DNA of 39,459 nt from Candidatus Nanopelagicaceae bacterium (GCA_947454735.1 CANGLK010000012.1:1-39459), one strand, 5' to 3'; positions 9,563 to 19,586 are shown, counted from the stretch's first letter. Numbers and translations are program-made. The notes: generated by a model not told the origin, from the letters alone.

Positions 9563-10009
9563 TTACGGCAATTGCTCCAAAAGTTCAGAGATCTTTCCAT
9601 GTGTGAGCAGAATTGCATCAGGCTCAACTTGCACCCATGGCTCTAGAACAAAGCGGCGTTCATGAGCACGTGGGTGTGGGAGGACCAATTCATCTGCATA
9701 ACTCAAGAGGCTGCCATATTGAATGAGATCTAGATCTATCGTGCGAGGACCCCAGTGCTCAATCCGCTCACGGCCCAGAACTTTTTCAATTCCATGTAAG
9801 AGAGCGAGAAGATCAGCGGCGGGAAGGTCAGACTCTGCAATGCAGACCGCATTGAGGTAATCGGGTTGCTCTGGACCGCCAACCGGTACCGTAGTGAAAT
9901 AGCTTGATACGGCGCTTACTTCGAGTGATTCTTTCAGAAGAGCTACCGCGAGGTCCAACTGCTCTCTCGGATTACCGATATTTGCACCGAGTGCGATTAC
10001 CGCCTTCAT
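9563..10009 (-). CDS. folK: 2-amino-4-hydroxy-6-hydroxymethyldihydropteridine diphosphokinase
   Basis: The 148-residue protein has the HPPK signatures: ALGANIGNPREQL at the N-terminus, GPRTIDLDLIQYG near the middle, and LVLPHPRAHERRFVLEPW. It transfers pyrophosphate from ATP to hydroxymethyl-dihydropterin, just before FolP in folate synthesis. The start overlaps the folB stop by 4 bases. Order and overlaps with folB, folP and folE make this a coherent folate operon. Confidence 0.96.
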   Translation of the reverse strand: MKAVIALGANIGNPREQLDLAVALLKESLEVSAVSSYFTTVPVGGPEQPDYLNAVCIAESDLPAADLLALLHGIEKVLGRERIEHWGPRTIDLDLIQYGSLLSYADELVLPHPRAHERRFVLEPWVQVEPDAILLTHGKISELLEQLP

Positions 10010-10368
10010 GGCCGAGTGATTGTCACTGCAATATCTGTGACGCTCTCACTAACCGGAGCAGATGGCTTATGCACGGTTACTGCAATCGAATTAATAGCGG
10101 GAAAATTCTCGCGAATTGTATCTGCGATAAATCCGGCAAGGCGTTCGATGAGATCAAATTGCAACTTCTCAATTGCCTCTTTCGCAATCGCAGTAAGCAG
10201 ACTGTAATCAACGGAATCAGTAAGAAGATCGCTATTGCTTGCAGCGGTGAGATCTATATCGATATCGAGATCAACAAAGAAATCTTGGCCATCGCGCTTT
10301 TCGAAGTCGAAGACCCCGTGATATCCAAAGCCCTTGATACCCTTAATTAGAATCTTATCGCTCATCAC
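10006..10368 (-). CDS. folB: Dihydroneopterin aldolase
   Basis: This is a 120-residue FolB of usual length. IKGFGYHGVFDFEKRDGQDFFVDLDI at the N-terminus contains the conserved Tyr-His and Glu of the pterin site, and TVHKPSAPV near the C-terminus is typical. It makes 6-hydroxymethyl-dihydropterin from dihydroneopterin. Two starts are possible: GTG at 10368, which overlaps the folP stop by 4 bases, or ATG at 10365, which overlaps it by one base. The two differ by one residue. Both indicate translational coupling to folP. Confidence 0.95.
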   Translation of the reverse strand: MMSDKILIKGIKGFGYHGVFDFEKRDGQDFFVDLDIDIDLTAASNSDLLTDSVDYSLLTAIAKEAIEKLQFDLIERLAGFIADTIRENFPAINSIAVTVHKPSAPVSESVTDIAVTITRP

Positions 10369-11117
10369 TTCACCAACTCTACGTGAGGAGCGACGCTATG
10401 AACACGGACTGCCCAGATTCCAGTGCCGACAAGTGATTCAGAGATTGCAAGCGTTCCCGCCTCACGCTCATCAGGCGTATCGCCACCGATGAAGCGCTTA
10501 CGAGAATGGCCGATCAGTACTGGATAGCCGAGCGCTAGAAATTCATCGAGGCGCTTGAGAATCTCCCAGTTATGTTCTGAATCTTTTGCAAAACCTAAAC
10601 CTGGATCGAGCACAATATTCTCGCGCTTGATTCCTGCAGCAAGGGCCTGATCTAATTGAATAGTTACCTCTTCAATGACCTCTGAAACGACATCGCCATA
10701 ACGTGCTTTCTCATTCATATCTTTAGAGTGTCCGCGCCAATGCATCAAGGTGTATTTACAGCCAAGGGATGCAACAGTTGAAAACATCTCAAGGTCAGCT
10801 GCTCCTCCGCTCACATCATTAACAATGGATGCACCTGCCTCGATTGCTAAGCGTGCAGTAGATGCCCGCATCGTGTCGATACTGATCTCTGCGCCCTTGC
10901 CCGCAAGTGCTTTAATGACAGGGATTACACGGCTCTGCTCTTCCATTTCAGAGACTCGCTCTGCGCCAGGTCGCGTGGATTCACCACCAATATCGATGAT
11001 ATCCACGCCCTCTTCAATCATCTGAAGTCCTCGGGCGACTGCATGGTCAAAGGTGAAGTGTTTTCCGCCATCGGCAAAGGAATCCGGTGTGACATTGAGG
11101 ATTCCCATTACAAGCAT
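10365..11117 (-). CDS. folP: Dihydropteroate synthase
   Basis: The 250-residue TIM-barrel enzyme begins directly with the first signature, MGILNVTPDSFADGG. The second signature IDIGGESTRPGAE, then SIDTMRA, NDVSGG, LDPGLGFAK and the C-terminal GHSRKRF are all present. It condenses hydroxymethyl-dihydropterin pyrophosphate with p-aminobenzoate and is the classical sulfonamide target. Its stop is overlapped by folB, and folE ends 14 bases upstream. The start cannot be moved far, because the first motif follows at once. Confidence 0.96.
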   Translation of the reverse strand: MLVMGILNVTPDSFADGGKHFTFDHAVARGLQMIEEGVDIIDIGGESTRPGAERVSEMEEQSRVIPVIKALAGKGAEISIDTMRASTARLAIEAGASIVNDVSGGAADLEMFSTVASLGCKYTLMHWRGHSKDMNEKARYGDVVSEVIEEVTIQLDQALAAGIKRENIVLDPGLGFAKDSEHNWEILKRLDEFLALGYPVLIGHSRKRFIGGDTPDEREAGTLAISESLVGTGIWAVRVHSVAPHVELVK

Positions 11118-11131
11118 TGTTTCGCCCTATA

Positions 11132-11749
11132 TTAATTTGTGCGATTGGTGATCAGGCTAATTGCTTCGGCACGTGTTGCTGGATCACGGAGAACTCCACG
11201 CACTGCAGATGTCGTAGTGCGAGCTTGTGATTTACGAACTCCGCGCATAGACATGCAGAGATGTTCGCAATCAATAATCACAATGACGCCCATCGGTTTG
11301 AGAATCTCAACCATGGCATCTGCAATTTGAGTGGTGAGACGTTCTTGAACTTGAGGACGGCGTGCATAGAGATCTACGAGGCGAGCCACCTTTGAGAGTC
11401 CAGTGATCTTTCCGCTGGGGATATATCCCACATGTGCCACTCCATGAAATGGCGTGAGGTGGTGTTCGCAGTGCGAGAAGACTTCAATATCTCGAATGAT
11501 GACTAGCTCTTCATGGCCAATATCAAAGGTAGTAGTTAAGACATCCTCTGGTCGCTGCCATAGCCCTTCAAAGTTCTCTCTAAATGCACGAGCAACTCGA
11601 GCAGGTGTCTCCTGAAGTCCTTCGCGATCTGGATTCTCGCCGAGCGCGAGAAGAAGTTCACGAACAGCTTTCTCTGCGCGCTCCTGATCATATGGTGCAC
11701 TTGCGCGACCATCCTCAGGGTTCATAGAGATTGAGCTAATATCACTCAC
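11132..11749 (-). CDS. folE: GTP cyclohydrolase I
   Basis: This 205-residue zinc enzyme has [21 protein letters not shown], including the first zinc cysteine and the catalytic His region, and [13 protein letters not shown] with the second zinc cysteine. It opens GTP to dihydroneopterin triphosphate, the entry to folate synthesis. The GTG start at 11749 overlaps the ftsH stop by 8 bases and has a GAAGG upstream. An ATG at 11725 would remove eight residues but has no Shine-Dalgarno sequence, so the GTG is preferred. Confidence 0.96.
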   Translation of the reverse strand: MSDISSISMNPEDGRASAPYDQERAEKAVRELLLALGENPDREGLQETPARVARAFRENFEGLWQRPEDVLTTTFDIGHEELVIIRDIEVFSHCEHHLTPFHGVAHVGYIPSGKITGLSKVARLVDLYARRPQVQERLTTQIADAMVEILKPMGVIVIIDCEHLCMSMRGVRKSQARTTTSAVRGVLRDPATRAEAISLITNRTN

Positions 11750-13817
11750 TGTCAGTTGCCTTCTTCACGCGGCGCGCACGCTTTGGCTTTGTTGCTTCCT
11801 CTTCCTCGACTGCAGGTGCAACCTTCTCAGTGAGTGCAACAGGTGGAATATCTGAAGGGATACGCGTGAGAGAACCTGTCCACTTAGGACGCTCAGGCCA
11901 CATCACAACATGTGCAAAGATCTCTGCAATCTCTTCCTTATTGATGGTCTCCTTCTCAAGAAGGACTACGACCATCGCATCGAGTGATTCACGATTTGCA
12001 ACCAAGATATCGAATGCTTCCTGATGAGCATTTTCAATCATCTTGCGGATCTCAGAGTCGATTGTTGCGGCAAGAGACTCTGAATAATCACGTGGGTGGC
12101 CATATTCGCGACCTAAGAATGGCTGGGTTGAGTCGCCGCCGAGCTTAATTGCCCCGATGGTCTCGGTCATTCCATATTGAGTGACCATGGCACGAGCAAG
12201 CGAGGTCGCCTTCTCGATGTCATTTGATGCGCCAGTTGAAGGATCATGGAAGATCAACTCTTCTGCAGCGCGACCACCCAGCGAGTATGCCAACTGATCA
12301 AGCAACTGATTGCGAGTAGTTGAGTACTTATCTTCATCTGGAAGCACCATTGTGTAACCGAGTGCGCGACCGCGAGGCATGATCGTGACCTTGTGGACGG
12401 GATCTGTATGTGGAAGTGCGCGAGCAACGAGAGCGTGTCCAGCTTCGTGATAAGCAGTAACGCGACGTTCTTCCTCAGACATCAAACGTGTCTTTCGCTG
12501 AGGTCCACCCATTACGCGATCGATTGCTTCATCGAGCTGAGGATTTGTGATTGCCTTCTTGCCTTCACGCGCTGCTAAGAGCGCTGCCTCATTGAGAACA
12601 TTTGCAAGATCTGCACCAGTAAAACCTGGGGTGCGTCGAGCATAGGCGACGAGATCAACATCTTCAGAGATTGGCTTGTTCTTTGCATGTACCTTGAGGA
12701 TGTCGCCGCGACCCTTGAGATCTGGACGATCAACAGGAATCTGGCGATCGAAACGACCTGGACGCAAGAGCGCCGGATCGAGAACATCGGGACGGTTTGT
12801 TGCAGCGATAAGAATTACCTGGCCATTTGCCTCGAAGCCATCCATCTCAACGAGTAGTTGGTTAAGAGTCTGTTCGCGCTCGTCGTGACCGCCACCCATT
12901 CCTGTTCCACGTTGACGACCGACTGCATCGATCTCATCGACGAAGATAATTGCAGGTGCATTTGCCTTTGCTTGTGCGAAGAGATCACGCACGCGCGCAG
13001 CTCCAACACCGACAAACATTTCAACAAAGTCAGAGCCTGAGATTGAATAGAAGGGGACTTTCGCCTCACCAGCTACTGCACGAGCAAGAAGTGTCTTACC
13101 GGTTCCGGGAGGACCAAAGAGCAGAACGCCCTTTGGAATCTTTGCACCGAGAAGTTGGTACTTCGTTGGATCAGAGAGGAAGTCTTTAATCTCTTCAAGC
13201 TCTCCGATTGCCTCATCTGCGCCTGCTACATCGGCAAATGTATTTTGAGGAACATCTGGATTTTGTAGCTTGGCACGGGACTTTCCAAAGCTAAATACGC
13301 GATTTCCGCCTTGGGCGTTGCTCATCATGAGGAAGAGCAAGAAGCCGATAACAAGAATTGGACCAAATGAGAAGAGGAGTGAGATCAACATTGATTGTGT
13401 TGGTACATCTACATCCCAGCCCTTTGCAGGTGGGTTTGCAGTGAGAGCATCAACAATCGTTGGCTCTTGGCGAATTACATAAGATGCTTCAACTTTAGTT
13501 GCACCTTTGATTGTCTTGCCATCTTTAAGAATAAGTTGGATCTTCTGATCTTTATCGATGAGAAGAGCTGATTTCACATCAGATTGAGCAATCGCATCGA
13601 GCGCCTGAGACGTAGTGACAACTGTGTAGCGATTTGCAGCGCTAGAAATCTGACCAAAAATTGAAACAGCAAAGATTGCAACGATGATCCAGAAGAGTGG
13701 TCCACGGAAGATCTTCTGAGCGCGAGTCTTAGGCTCAGGCTTTCCCGCTGGCTTAGCCTTCTTATTCGGTGAAATTTTCTTCAAGGGGTTATTAATCTTC
13801 TTCTTTTCGTTGCTCAT
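11742..13817 (-). CDS. ftsH: Membrane-bound ATP-dependent zinc metalloprotease FtsH
   Basis: The 691-residue protein has a basic N-terminus, a first membrane segment at about 41-60, an extracytoplasmic domain, and a second membrane segment at about 143-165. The AAA+ module follows, with Walker A GPPGTGKT (235-242), Walker B FVDEID (around 294) and the second region of homology [21 protein letters not shown] (split around 339-359). The zinc site is HEAGH (457-461). The C-terminal 40 residues are Lys/Arg/Glu-rich and probably disordered. It degrades membrane and regulatory proteins. Eight bases separate it from hpt, and folE overlaps its stop. The ftsH-folE linkage is shared with mycobacteria. 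Confidence 0.98.
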   Translation of the reverse strand: MSNEKKKINNPLKKISPNKKAKPAGKPEPKTRAQKIFRGPLFWIIVAIFAVSIFGQISSAANRYTVVTTSQALDAIAQSDVKSALLIDKDQKIQLILKDGKTIKGATKVEASYVIRQEPTIVDALTANPPAKGWDVDVPTQSMLISLLFSFGPILVIGFLLFLMMSNAQGGNRVFSFGKSRAKLQNPDVPQNTFADVAGADEAIGELEEIKDFLSDPTKYQLLGAKIPKGVLLFGPPGTGKTLLARAVAGEAKVPFYSISGSDFVEMFVGVGAARVRDLFAQAKANAPAIIFVDEIDAVGRQRGTGMGGGHDEREQTLNQLLVEMDGFEANGQVILIAATNRPDVLDPALLRPGRFDRQIPVDRPDLKGRGDILKVHAKNKPISEDVDLVAYARRTPGFTGADLANVLNEAALLAAREGKKAITNPQLDEAIDRVMGGPQRKTRLMSEEERRVTAYHEAGHALVARALPHTDPVHKVTIMPRGRALGYTMVLPDEDKYSTTRNQLLDQLAYSLGGRAAEELIFHDPSTGASNDIEKATSLARAMVTQYGMTETIGAIKLGGDSTQPFLGREYGHPRDYSESLAATIDSEIRKMIENAHQEAFDILVANRESLDAMVVVLLEKETINKEEIAEIFAHVVMWPERPKWTGSLTRIPSDIPPVALTEKVAPAVEEEEATKPKRARRVKKATDSE

Positions 13818-13825
13818 CCAATGGC

Positions 13826-14377
13826 CTATTCGTACATGTGCTTTGCGAGCACACCGATAAATGACAAGTTGCGATACTTCTCATCGAAGTCGAGTCCGTA
13901 GCCAACTACGAAATCTTTTGGAATATCAAAACCAACATACTTCACGTCAACTTCAACCTTCGCAGCCTCTGGCTTACGAAGGATGGTCAGAATTTTTACA
14001 TCTGCAGCTCCACGTGATTCGAGGTTCGCCTTAAGCCATGAAAGTGTGAGACCTGTATCGACGATATCTTCAACGATTAAAACATTTCGACCAGTGACAT
14101 CTGTATCAAGATCTTTCAGGATACGAACTACCCCTGATGATTTTGTTCCAGAACCGTATGAAGAGACAGCCATCCAATCCATCTGTATTTGTGTCTGCAT
14201 TGCGCGAGTGAGATCTGCCATCGCCATGATTGCGCCCTTGAGAACGCCTACGAGCAAGAGATCCTTACCTTTGTAATCTGCATCAACTTGAGCTGCTAAC
14301 TCTGCAACGCGTGCCTTGAGTTGCTCTTCTGTTGCGATAACGCGCTCTACATCGGTTCCAACTGCTGCAAGATCCAC
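13826..14377 (-). CDS. hpt: Hypoxanthine phosphoribosyltransferase
   Basis: The 183-residue type I phosphoribosyltransferase carries the PRPP loop as VLIVEDIVDTGLTL (about 119-132) and the typical LLVGVLKGAI near the N-terminus. It salvages hypoxanthine and guanine to nucleotides. The GTG start at 14377 is set by an AGGAG about 7 bases upstream. The arrangement tilS-hpt-ftsH is common across Gram-positive bacteria, and the genes are read in that order here. Confidence 0.96.
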   Translation of the reverse strand: MDLAAVGTDVERVIATEEQLKARVAELAAQVDADYKGKDLLLVGVLKGAIMAMADLTRAMQTQIQMDWMAVSSYGSGTKSSGVVRILKDLDTDVTGRNVLIVEDIVDTGLTLSWLKANLESRGAADVKILTILRKPEAAKVEVDVKYVGFDIPKDFVVGYGLDFDEKYRNLSFIGVLAKHMYE

Positions 14378-14416
14378 CGGTTCGCTCCTAAAGGTCGAGG
14401 TCGGTAGGAAATCGCC

Positions 14417-15376
14417 CTACCGCGAGAGGGACAGTCTGCCCGAAATACGCTCAACCTTCACACCGCCAGCCAGGCTCACAGCCCCCTGCCCCTTCCACGC
14501 GCAGATCAGGGCATCCATCGCCCCCACCTGCTCAAAGGTGAGCTGCCCCGGGGTCACGCCCGCTTCTAAAGCCGCTCTTCGAAGGATTCGAGTTCGGATC
14601 GCCTTAGGCAAGGCTGCCAATCGATCACAATCGAGATCACCGCTCTCGCGATCGGCCCACTGATCGAGGGCATCTGCATCATCGCGCAGAAGCGCAGCCG
14701 TGCGGACAAGTGCGCGTGAAATGCCTGGGTCGAGGTGCTCTTCTAAATATGGAATAACTTCGCGCCGAACTTTGACCCGCGTAAATTCTGTATTGAGGTT
14801 ATGTGGGTCGTTCCAGAAATCTAATTTCCACTCGCTACATGCAGCCTCAGTCTCGCCACGAGAAATAGTGAGAAATGGTCGAGTGTAAATTCCATTGTGA
14901 ACTGCCATTGCAGAGAGTGATCTTGCACCAGATCCCCGTGCAAGTCCCAAGAGAACGGTCTCTGCTTGATCGTCGCGGGTATGACCTAAGAAGATTTTGA
15001 CCGCTTTACTTTCTTGAGCGATCTCCACAAGAGCTGCATAACGCGCATCACGAGCACCAGCTTCGAGACCGGAGACAAGATCGACCAGAACTTTCCTAAT
15101 AGTGACTTGACCATAGCCGAGCTCCTTCAACTGTTCTGAGACTTTCATCGCTTGTACATAGGAATTCTCTTGAAGTTGGTGATCGATTGTTACTGCGACG
15201 GGATTGAGCGCAAGTCCTTTTGCTTCAATGAGAAGTGCGGCTGCAAGTGCGAGAGAATCTGCACCCCCAGATACGGCTACGAGAAATGTATCTCCCGCCT
15301 CAAGCTCTAAGAGAAATGGCTTAACAGCGTTACGCAGTAAGACCGTCGCATCAACCATCTTCTTAGACTCGACCAC
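14417..15376 (-). CDS. tilS: tRNA(Ile)-lysidine synthetase
   Basis: The protein has up to 319 residues, with the PP-loop motif AVSGGADSLALA (34-45), VTIDHQLQENS, and GHTRDDQAETVLLGLARGSG, all typical of TilS. It converts the wobble C34 of tRNA-Ile(CAU) to lysidine so that AUA is read as isoleucine. The C-terminal domain is short, as in other actinobacteria. The GTG at 15376 overlaps the NlpC/P60 gene by 14 bases. An ATG at 15358 (residue 7) would leave a 4-base gap. Neither has a convincing Shine-Dalgarno sequence, so the start is uncertain. Confidence 0.93.
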   Translation of the reverse strand: MVESKKMVDATVLLRNAVKPFLLELEAGDTFLVAVSGGADSLALAAALLIEAKGLALNPVAVTIDHQLQENSYVQAMKVSEQLKELGYGQVTIRKVLVDLVSGLEAGARDARYAALVEIAQESKAVKIFLGHTRDDQAETVLLGLARGSGARSLSAMAVHNGIYTRPFLTISRGETEAACSEWKLDFWNDPHNLNTEFTRVKVRREVIPYLEEHLDPGISRALVRTAALLRDDADALDQWADRESGDLDCDRLAALPKAIRTRILRRAALEAGVTPGQLTFEQVGAMDALICAWKGQGAVSLAGGVKVERISGRLSLSR

Positions 15377-16562
15377 CGAATGGCATTAAACCCTTTACAG
15401 AGTAAATGCTTGAGTAGAGAAGTCCCGCATTCTTTGAGTTTGCCTCCCACATCATTCCACCACCGGCATAGATTGTGATGTGGTGAATTGTTGAGATGGT
15501 TCCCTTGTATGAATAGAAGAGAAGATCTCCAGGTTGAAGCTGCGTGAGGGGCACGTGATAGGTATAACCAGCGTAGAGCGCTGAGTTGAGGCGATCCCAA
15601 TTTGGCCAGTTCAATCCTGCTGCGCGATATGAGGCGAAAACAAGTCCTGAGCAATCGAAGGTACTTGGCCCTTGAGTTCCCCACACATATGGCTTCCGTG
15701 CCTGCACCTGCTTCTTCGCATATGCAACTGCTGCAAGGCGCTGCGTCTCAGTTGTGCGAATAGTTGAACGACCAACGAAGCCACGATCAGGCCAGACCTT
15801 TGCCTGATTGACTGTAGTCGCAGCAGTGTTTGCTTGGCTCTCTTCGAGAAGTGCAAGCTGACGTTGTTGTTCAAGTGTGACGCGAACATTCTTTGCCTTA
15901 GCAAGCTCTGCCATCAGCGCATCCTGAACCTTACGAAGCTTATCTACTTCCTTCTGCTGAAGCGTTTGTGCATCATCTGCAACTTTCTTTGCCGCTGCAA
16001 CTTTTGCAGTTGCCGCTGCCTGAATTGCTCGCGCCTCATCTGCTTTCCTCTTTGCAGCACGTGCAACAATTTCAGCTGCTTTGAAGCGAGCAAGGGCAGT
16101 TGAGTTGCGAGCACCAAGAGTGTTCAGTGTTGAAAGTTGATCAACAATTTCTTGTGGACCATTGGCACTGAGTAAGGGTTGGATATCACTCAGACTTCCA
16201 CCCATGATGTAGGCATTAGATGCCATCTTTCCAATTGTCTTATGGGCCTCTGCTACAGCAAGTGCAGTCTCTTCAGCATGTTTTGCCGCAACATTGGCCT
16301 GTGCAGTTGCCACATTGAGCTCTTGTTGCGCTTTGAGATAGAGCGCGCGAGCGGCATTCGCCTTTGCGGTTAATTGGCGCAAGGTCTGATTTGCAGCGGC
16401 TAACTTCTTGGCAGCAGCATCGGCCGCCGCTTTCTTCGCAGCTTCAGCAGCTTTCGCCGCTTCAATCTCTGCAAGAGTTGGCTTTGGCTTTGCAATCGCC
16501 GGAGTTGTAGCAAGGGTCAGCGCACCCATGAGGGCAAGAGCAATCAGAGGCTTACGGCGCAT
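15363..16562 (-). CDS. Secreted NlpC/P60 peptidoglycan hydrolase with coiled coil (RipA-like)
   Basis: The 399-residue protein starts with a Sec signal peptide (about 1-24, ending PAIA). An Ala/Lys-rich predicted coiled coil (about 28-245) follows, then a C-terminal NlpC/P60 domain. The catalytic Cys is in FDCSGLVFASY (C304), with the catalytic His at about 360-361 in HHITIYAGGG, and PGDLLFY (344-350) is also typical. This architecture is that of cell-separation endopeptidases such as RipA and CwlO, which cut stem peptides of peptidoglycan. The gene ends inside the tilS start region. Its ATG is preceded by a leaderless-type promoter, with no Shine-Dalgarno sequence. Confidence 0.93.
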   Translation of the reverse strand: MRRKPLIALALMGALTLATTPAIAKPKPTLAEIEAAKAAEAAKKAAADAAAKKLAAANQTLRQLTAKANAARALYLKAQQELNVATAQANVAAKHAEETALAVAEAHKTIGKMASNAYIMGGSLSDIQPLLSANGPQEIVDQLSTLNTLGARNSTALARFKAAEIVARAAKRKADEARAIQAAATAKVAAAKKVADDAQTLQQKEVDKLRKVQDALMAELAKAKNVRVTLEQQRQLALLEESQANTAATTVNQAKVWPDRGFVGRSTIRTTETQRLAAVAYAKKQVQARKPYVWGTQGPSTFDCSGLVFASYRAAGLNWPNWDRLNSALYAGYTYHVPLTQLQPGDLLFYSYKGTISTIHHITIYAGGGMMWEANSKNAGLLYSSIYSVKGLMPFGGRV

Positions 16563-16574
16563 TATTCAAGAATA
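16563..16574 (-). promoter_or_regulatory. Leaderless-type promoter of the NlpC/P60 gene
   Basis: TATTCT at 16574-16569 (minus strand) lies exactly 6 bases before the ATG at 16562. No Shine-Dalgarno sequence is present. This fits a TANNNT -10 element with transcription starting at or next to the start codon. Confidence 0.55.
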
Positions 16575-16617
16575 ATTGAGAGAGGGCAGCTACGCACTGC
16601 CAACTCGCCAGATGTCG

Positions 16618-17409
16618 TTAGTTAGCCACATCTCTCTTAACAAATATGAATGAGGAGAGAAGAAGTGCAAATACCGCAAATGCGCCTCCAACGATTACTG
16701 CATGAGAGTAAGAGATTGACTCACTTCCACCTTGTGCGATGATTGAAAGTTGATTTCCTGGTACCCACTTAAGAGTCGCAGGCTTCACCGCTCCAATGAG
16801 ATTCTCCAAGATCAATAGCCAGACGAGCGCAATAGATATTGAACTGATTGGAGATTTCAGCAAGATTCCAAGGGCTATGCCGATAACAGCATAGAGAACG
16901 ACAGAGATGTAAACATTGACGAGTGTGTGCGCAATTGCTGACCAACCCGCAGAGGTAAACCAGAGATCAGTAGAAACCGTTGCTCGGTCGGAGAGGTAGA
17001 TCGATATTGCAATGCTCACCACTGCGTTAACGAGTACTAGAACAATGGCAAAACTCTTCATCGCTGCATACTTTCCAGCGAGAAGGGTGAGACGTTTAGG
17101 TTGACGAACGAGCAGGTTGCGCAGAGTTCCGTATGTATATTCTTGAGAAGTTTGGGCTGCGAATACGCAGAGAACAATGATTCCGAGCAATCCACCGATA
17201 GATGAAAATCCATAGACAGAACCACTGGCCAAGTTGAGTACTTCGCGACCTACTTTTCGACCGCGGTCAGAGTTACCTCCTTCAGAATCAATCATGAGGT
17301 AAATAAATGAGGTGATGAGACCGTTAAAGAAGAGGGCCGCTAGGAAAGTACCTAAGAAGAGTGTGGGGCGGCGAAGTTTGCGCCACTCTGCGAAGAAGAC
17401 TTTAAACAT
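16618..17409 (-). CDS. ABC-2 type transporter permease
   Basis: The 263-residue integral membrane protein has about six hydrophobic segments. It opens with a basic amphipathic stretch (FAEWRKLRRPTLF) and contains QTSQEYTYGTLRNLLVRQPKRLTLLAGKY, the typical cytoplasmic loop of ABC-2 family exporters. Its ATG shares one base with the stop of the ATPase gene (TAATG), so the two form a coupled pair. The substrate cannot be told; relatives export peptides, antibiotics or lipids. Confidence 0.88.
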   Translation of the reverse strand: MFKVFFAEWRKLRRPTLFLGTFLAALFFNGLITSFIYLMIDSEGGNSDRGRKVGREVLNLASGSVYGFSSIGGLLGIIVLCVFAAQTSQEYTYGTLRNLLVRQPKRLTLLAGKYAAMKSFAIVLVLVNAVVSIAISIYLSDRATVSTDLWFTSAGWSAIAHTLVNVYISVVLYAVIGIALGILLKSPISSISIALVWLLILENLIGAVKPATLKWVPGNQLSIIAQGGSESISYSHAVIVGGAFAVFALLLSSFIFVKRDVAN

Positions 17410-18326
17410 TACTTTCCTCCTGTCATCTCAAAGAATGTCTCTTCGAGGTTAGGTAGCGTTGGAGTGAGCTGAGCTAATGTGATTCCTGCTTCGAAAGCTT
17501 TCTTATTGAGAATGGGGGCCCAGTCATGTGGGCCTTCAATGTGGGCTTCACCTGCGCGAATGGAAACTTTATGTCCTTCAGCGGTAGCGATTGCCGCTAT
17601 CTTCTCAAGATCATTTGGCTCTTCGGTTCGCACAATAATAGTTGGCTTCTGGTTCATGAGAAGTTCTTCGATTGGTCCGGCAAATACAACTTCGCCTTTG
17701 CGCAACATCACAATATGTTCAGAGATAATTTCAATCTCTGAGAGAAGGTGTGATGAGACAAAAACAGTTGTGCCTTCACTCGCAAGTTTCTTAAGCAAGT
17801 CGCGAACCTCTTGAATTCCCTCTGGATCGAGGCCATTAGTTGGTTCGTCAAGAATAAGTAGCGCAGGGTTTGGCAAGAGCGCTGCAGCGATACCGAGTCG
17901 TTGCTTCATACCTAATGAATATGTCTTGTACTTATCTCCACCGCGACCACTCAATCCGACCAATGTAATGAGATCTTCTACGCGTTCAACTGGAAAGCCG
18001 CCAAGGGTTGCAAGTACGCGAAGGTTTTCAGAACCTGTAAGCGCTGGATAGAAAGCTGGCCCCTCAATCATCGCTCCGACAAATGAAAGGTATTTCTCTG
18101 GGTTGCTCACAGATTCGCCGAGGACTTTGGCGCTTCCTGATGTAGGAGTGATCAATCCGAGAAGCATCCTGATGGTGGTCGTCTTTCCAGCACCATTAGG
18201 TCCAACAAAACCACAGATAGCTCCGCGTGGGACCGAGAAGGTTGCTCCCCTTACCGCAGTTAAGTTCTCGTATTGCTTCGTGAGGTCGCTGACCTCAATC
18301 GCTAAAGTCGTCATGAGAGAGACCAT
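17409..18326 (-). CDS. ABC-2 type transporter ATP-binding protein
   Basis: The 305-residue single ABC domain has Walker A GPNGAGKTTTIRML (about 39-52), the signature SLGMKQRLGIAAALL in place of the usual LSGGQ, and Walker [14 protein letters not shown]. The C-terminal 80 residues are the extra domain typical of CcmA/BcrA-like exporters. It powers the permease encoded directly downstream. ATG starts exist at 18326 and 18314, neither with a Shine-Dalgarno sequence. A TAAGAT hexamer at 18341-18336 lies 9 bases before the first one. The gene is divergent from metZ across 36 bases. Confidence 0.92.
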   Translation of the reverse strand: MVSLMTTLAIEVSDLTKQYENLTAVRGATFSVPRGAICGFVGPNGAGKTTTIRMLLGLITPTSGSAKVLGESVSNPEKYLSFVGAMIEGPAFYPALTGSENLRVLATLGGFPVERVEDLITLVGLSGRGGDKYKTYSLGMKQRLGIAAALLPNPALLILDEPTNGLDPEGIQEVRDLLKKLASEGTTVFVSSHLLSEIEIISEHIVMLRKGEVVFAGPIEELLMNQKPTIIVRTEEPNDLEKIAAIATAEGHKVSIRAGEAHIEGPHDWAPILNKKAFEAGITLAQLTPTLPNLEETFFEMTGGK

Positions 18327-18350
18327 AACAGTCCAATCTTAAATTTGGCT

Positions 18351-18362
18351 TAACATTGAGCC
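18351..18362 (+). promoter_or_regulatory. Leaderless-type promoter of metZ
   Basis: TAACAT (18351-18356) is 6 bases before the metZ ATG at 18363, with no Shine-Dalgarno sequence. The whole divergent intergenic region is 36 bases. No SAM riboswitch can fit there. Confidence 0.55.
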
Positions 18363-19586
18363 ATGAGTAAAGATGCATGGGGATACCAGCCTCGCAATAA
18401 TCGTCCGGCGCCAGATTGGGATGTGCAACCACAAACTGATGCTGTTCGAGCAGGGTTAACCCGTACTGGATTTGGCGAAACTTCTGAAGCGCTCTTTCTC
18501 AATAGCGGATTCACTTATTCATCGGCACAAGAAGCTTTCGACTCTTTTACTGATGAGACTGATCACTTTGTTTATAGCCGTTTTCACAATCCCACAGTTG
18601 CGATGTTTGAAAAGCGCCTTGCCGCAATCGAAGGTGCAGAGTTCTGTACCGCCTTCAGTTCTGGAATGGCTGCTGCATTTGCTTCACTTGCTTGCATTGT
18701 CGAAGCGGGAGATCACATCGTTGCATGTTCATCAATGTTTAGCTCATGCCACGTAATCATCACTGAAATATTGCCAAAGTGGGGAGTTACCTACGAACTC
18801 GTTAAGGCAAATGATTTAGATGGTTGGGCGAAGGCGCTCTCTAAACCGACTAAGGCAGTTTTCATTGAGACACCTAGTAATCCACTTCTGGAAGTTACAG
18901 ATATTCGCGCTGTGAGCGAACTTGCACATAAAGTTGGCGCAACGGTAATCGTTGATAACGCGATGGCATCACCAGTCTTGCAGCGCCCACTCGAACTTGG
19001 TGCAGATGTAGTGATGTACTCAGCGACAAAACATATTGATGGTCAAGGCCGCGTACTTGCAGGAGCTCTCCTGGGATCGTTCTCATACATTCAAGAGAAG
19101 TTGCTTCCCTTTATCCGGCACACAGGCCCTTCTCTCAGCGCCTTTAATGCGTGGATACTTCTTAAGTCACTCGAAACAATGGATATGCGAGTTCAACGTA
19201 TGAATTCAAATGCGCAGGAGATCGCGGAATACTTAGAGGGGCATCCATCAATTCAGAGCGTGCGATATCCAGGTCTTGCATCGCACCCAGATTCAGATGT
19301 GATTAAGAAGCAGATGATTGGCGGCGGAACAACAATTGGCATTGAATTTAAAGGCTCTCAGAAGGATGCCTTTAAGTTTATGGATTCATTGCGCATCATT
19401 GATATCTCCAACAACCTCGGTGATAGCAAGTCGTTGATTACCCATCCATCTTCAACAACTCATCGACGTCTATCTGCGGAGGTTCAAGCAGGGATGGGCA
19501 TTACGCCTTCAGTCCTGCGCTTATCTGTAGGGCTTGAGGATGTACGTGACTTGATTAAGGATTTAGATCAAGCGCTCACGAGCTGA
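18363..19586 (+). CDS. metZ: O-succinylhomoserine sulfhydrylase (Cys/Met metabolism PLP enzyme)
   Basis: The 407-residue protein belongs to the cystathionine gamma-synthase superfamily. The PLP lysine is K223 in YSATKHIDGQGR; the HIDGQGR form is characteristic of MetZ rather than MetB or MetY. The segments YSRFHNPTV (71-79), SSGMAA (99-104) and ETPSNPLLEV (169-178) are also typical. It makes homocysteine from an acylated homoserine and sulfide in methionine synthesis. Acyl-donor preference (succinyl or acetyl) cannot be read from sequence alone. The gene is a single transcription unit, divergent from the ABC exporter and convergent with ctaB, whose 3' end it overlaps by 19 bases. Confidence 0.93.
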   Translation: MSKDAWGYQPRNNRPAPDWDVQPQTDAVRAGLTRTGFGETSEALFLNSGFTYSSAQEAFDSFTDETDHFVYSRFHNPTVAMFEKRLAAIEGAEFCTAFSSGMAAAFASLACIVEAGDHIVACSSMFSSCHVIITEILPKWGVTYELVKANDLDGWAKALSKPTKAVFIETPSNPLLEVTDIRAVSELAHKVGATVIVDNAMASPVLQRPLELGADVVMYSATKHIDGQGRVLAGALLGSFSYIQEKLLPFIRHTGPSLSAFNAWILLKSLETMDMRVQRMNSNAQEIAEYLEGHPSIQSVRYPGLASHPDSDVIKKQMIGGGTTIGIEFKGSQKDAFKFMDSLRIIDISNNLGDSKSLITHPSSTTHRRLSAEVQAGMGITPSVLRLSVGLEDVRDLIKDLDQALTS